Below, piece after piece: positions 62,086-64,000 of a stretch of 64,000 nucleotides of DNA; position 1 is the stretch's first letter, and each line of letters opens with the position of its first letter. A model generated the notes under the pieces. The model was not told where the DNA came from and made no database searches. It saw only the letters and a list, made by a program, of their open reading frames with translations. This stretch comes from SMWD01 sp002729875. GTDB lineage: Bacteria > Pseudomonadota > Gammaproteobacteria > Steroidobacterales > GCA-2729495. The stretch lies in NCBI GenBank assembly GCA_036010905.1, contig DASCMH010000007.1, positions 46,212 to 110,211 on the forward strand, given 5' to 3'. The position numbers were made by a program, and so were the translations under genes.

Positions 62086-64000
62086 ATGTCAGTTGCGATT
62101 ATCCTGGCCCTGTCCCTTTTCGGACTCGCTGCGGCCTTTTACTACTCGCGCTCGGTCAGCCGCGTTGCGGTCGATATGGGTGTCGAAGACGCCGACACGC
62201 GCGGCAAACTGCGCAAGATTCATTCGGCGATCGCCGAAGGGGCGATGGCGTTCCTCAAGCAGGAATACAAGTTCATGGCCATCTTCATGGTCCTGTTCGG
62301 CATCGTCATCGCCCTCCTGATCGATGATCACCACACCAATAACGTCAATGAAGGCATCTACACGGCCGTCGCGTTCATTTTCGGCGCGATCATCTCAATC
62401 GCCAGTGGCTACATTGGCATGAAGATCGCGACCGCGGGCAACGTTCGCACGACGGTCTCGGCCAACCAGTCGCTCTCCAGCGCGTTCAATCTCGCGCTGC
62501 ACTCCGGCGCCGTTATGGGCTTCGCGCTGGTCAGCTTGGCCTCGCTCGGCATGCTGCTGATCTACCTCGGCCTCAAATATGTACTGCCGGACGATCTGCC
62601 ACCGCACGTATTGATGGAAGTAATTGCCGGCTTCGGCCTTGGCGGTTCTTCCATTGCGCTGTTCGCGCGCGTGGGCGGCGGCATCTTCACGAAAGCAGCC
62701 GATGTTGGTGCCGACCTCGTTGGCAAGGTCGAGGCGGGAATTCCGGAAGACGATCCGCGTAACCCGGCCGTTATCGCTGACAACGTTGGCGACAACGTCG
62801 GTGACGTCGCCGGTATGGGCGCTGACCTCTTCGGCTCCTGTGCGGAGAGCACCTGCGCCGCCATGGTCATCAGCGCGGTTGCCTTCGGCGGCAACGTCGA
62901 TGCGCTGCTGTATCCAATTGTCATCTCGGCGATCGGCATTCCGGTCAGCCTGATCGCGATTATGCTGGTCCGCGTCACCACCGAAGCCCAGGTGGGCCCG
63001 GCGCTGAAGCGCATGCTGATCATATCGAGCGCAATTATGGCCGTCGTCATGTACTTCGTGACCGACATGCTGGTGCCGGCGGAGTTCGTAATCGCCGGCG
63101 ACGAGTATACCTCCCTCGGCGTATACCTGTGCTTCCTGACCGGACTGATCGCCGGCCTCATCGTGGGCCTGCTCACCGAGTACTACACGTCAGATGCCTA
63201 CAGCCCCGTTCGTGAAGTGGCCGAGTCCTGCCAGACCGGTGCCGCGACCAACATCATTTTCGGACTGGCACTCGGTTACAAGAGTGCCGTTGGTCCTTAT
63301 CTCGCGATCGGCCTTGCCATCTACATTCCGTGGTTGCTGGCCGGCATGTACGGTGTGGCCATTGCCTCGCTCGGCATGCTGGGCACGCTGGTCATCGCGC
63401 TGACAATCGACGCGTACGGCCCGGTGGCTGACAACGCCGGCGGAATCGCCGAGATGGCCGGCATGCCGGAACACGTGCGCGACCGCACGGACGTCCTGGA
63501 CTCGGCCGGTAACACCACCGCCGCCATGGGCAAGGGCTTCGCGATCGGCGCTGCCATTCTGACGTCGCTCGCCCTGTTCGGCGCGTTCCTGACTCGTGCC
63601 GATCTGCTGCTGAAAGAACAGGACCCGACCTCGGATTTGCTCGGCTCGATCAACCTGCTCGACCCGATGGTCTTCACCGGCCTGTTCATCGGTGCCGTAT
63701 TGCCGGCGCTGTTCTCGGCCATGACGATGAAGTCAGTCGGCGCGGCCGCGTTCAAGATGATCGAGGAAGTGCGGCGTCAGTTCCGCGACATTCCGGGCAT
63801 CATGGAAGGCAAAGGCGAACCCGATTACGCACAGTGCGTCGCGATCTCGACGCAGGCTGCCGTTCGCGAAATGGTTGCGCCCGGCATCCTTATCATCGGT
63901 GCACCGCTCGTCACCGGGTTCCTGTTCGGTATCGAGGCCACGGCCGGACTGCTGGCCGGCTCGCTGGTCGCCGGCGGCGTTCTCGCGATCTCGGCGTCAA
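62086..64000 (+). CDS. hppA: Membrane-bound ion-pumping pyrophosphatase (partial, 3' end outside window)
   Basis: 638 complete codons are visible. The protein has many transmembrane helices and the family signature DVGADLVGKVE (206-216), with further acidic motifs DNVGDNVGDVAGMGADLFG (232-250). The motif GNTTAAMGKG (475-484) has Ala (A479) at the position that is Lys in K+-independent enzymes, so this should be the K+-dependent subtype; whether it pumps H+ or Na+ cannot be decided by eye. It couples PPi hydrolysis to ion export. GGAG lies 11 bases before the ATG. Its codon use looks more G/C-ending than its neighbours. Confidence 0.95.
   Translation, partial: MSVAIILALSLFGLAAAFYYSRSVSRVAVDMGVEDADTRGKLRKIHSAIAEGAMAFLKQEYKFMAIFMVLFGIVIALLIDDHHTNNVNEGIYTAVAFIFGAIISIASGYIGMKIATAGNVRTTVSANQSLSSAFNLALHSGAVMGFALVSLASLGMLLIYLGLKYVLPDDLPPHVLMEVIAGFGLGGSSIALFARVGGGIFTKAADVGADLVGKVEAGIPEDDPRNPAVIADNVGDNVGDVAGMGADLFGSCAESTCAAMVISAVAFGGNVDALLYPIVISAIGIPVSLIAIMLVRVTTEAQVGPALKRMLIISSAIMAVVMYFVTDMLVPAEFVIAGDEYTSLGVYLCFLTGLIAGLIVGLLTEYYTSDAYSPVREVAESCQTGAATNIIFGLALGYKSAVGPYLAIGLAIYIPWLLAGMYGVAIASLGMLGTLVIALTIDAYGPVADNAGGIAEMAGMPEHVRDRTDVLDSAGNTTAAMGKGFAIGAAILTSLALFGAFLTRADLLLKEQDPTSDLLGSINLLDPMVFTGLFIGAVLPALFSAMTMKSVGAAAFKMIEEVRRQFRDIPGIMEGKGEPDYAQCVAISTQAAVREMVAPGILIIGAPLVTGFLFGIEATAGLLAGSLVAGGVLAISAS

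Overview
The window is a chromosomal backbone segment of a Gram-negative gammaproteobacterium. The evidence is a complete meso-DAP type division and cell wall (dcw) cluster, lipid A, KDO and LPS-transport genes (lpxC, kdsD, kdsC, lptCAB), the SspA/SspB and DiaA/GmhA-LpoA-YraN-RsmI neighbourhood, and an rpoN-hpf-rapZ operon. From established knowledge, the order secA / dcw / rnpB / rsmI-lpoA-yraN-gmhA / sspBA / ibaG-murA / lpt-rpoN resembles pseudomonad-like genomes with several genes missing (argJ, dolP, petABC, mla, ptsN). I cannot assign an order or family. The pairing of a PPi-dependent phosphofructokinase with a membrane pyrophosphatase recalls methanotrophs and other chemolithotrophic or obligately respiratory gammaproteobacteria.

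Layout. 1-4205 (minus): partial mutT, secA and an M23 peptidase; then dciA (DUF721) on plus. 4897-23631 (minus): lpxC and ftsZ-ftsA-ftsQ-ddl-murB-murC-murG-ftsW-murD-mraY-murF-murE-ftsI-ftsL-rsmH-mraZ, read from mraZ towards lpxC, mostly with 1-11 bp overlaps and with a canonical MraZ operator and sigma-70 promoter in front. 23841-24311: RNase P RNA and its terminator. 24466-30913: a quinone-reductase-like gene, rsmI divergent from lpoA-yraN-gmhA, then sspB and sspA, with a large inverted repeat between the convergent gmhA and sspB. 31112-39731: ibaG-murA (minus), divergent from yrbG-kdsD-kdsC-lptC-lptA-lptB-rpoN-hpf-rapZ (plus). 39873-45447: mgtE, a patatin-like protein, an exported peroxiredoxin, an ATP/ADP-translocase-like carrier and an exported Rossmann protein. 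45626-51505 (minus): tkt-gap-pgk-pyk. 51669-54307 (plus): metK-ahcY. 54427-58644: cpdA, a TraB/GumN protein, a LON-domain protein, mpl and a small membrane protein. 58710-64000: rnd, adk, pfp and the start of a membrane pyrophosphatase gene (hppA) that runs off the end.

How the genes work together. The dcw genes with murA, mpl and lpoA cover peptidoglycan precursor synthesis, recycling and septal assembly. lpxC, kdsD, kdsC and lptCAB cover outer-membrane LPS. rapZ, hpf and rpoN are the usual regulators linked to that cluster. The sugar-phosphate genes with pfp and hppA suggest PPi-linked glycolysis coupled to ion pumping.

No CRISPR array, tRNA, prophage or insertion sequence was recognised. 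Most of the window is ordinary housekeeping DNA. The items most worth a second look are the 33-bp-arm inverted repeat at 29697-29782, the structured leader with a 26-codon ORF before hppA, the exported Rossmann protein beside the nucleotide-carrier-like gene, a 22-bp tandem duplication at the end of sspA, and an adenylate kinase lid that appears to have lost half of its zinc ligands. None of these clearly amounts to a new system.
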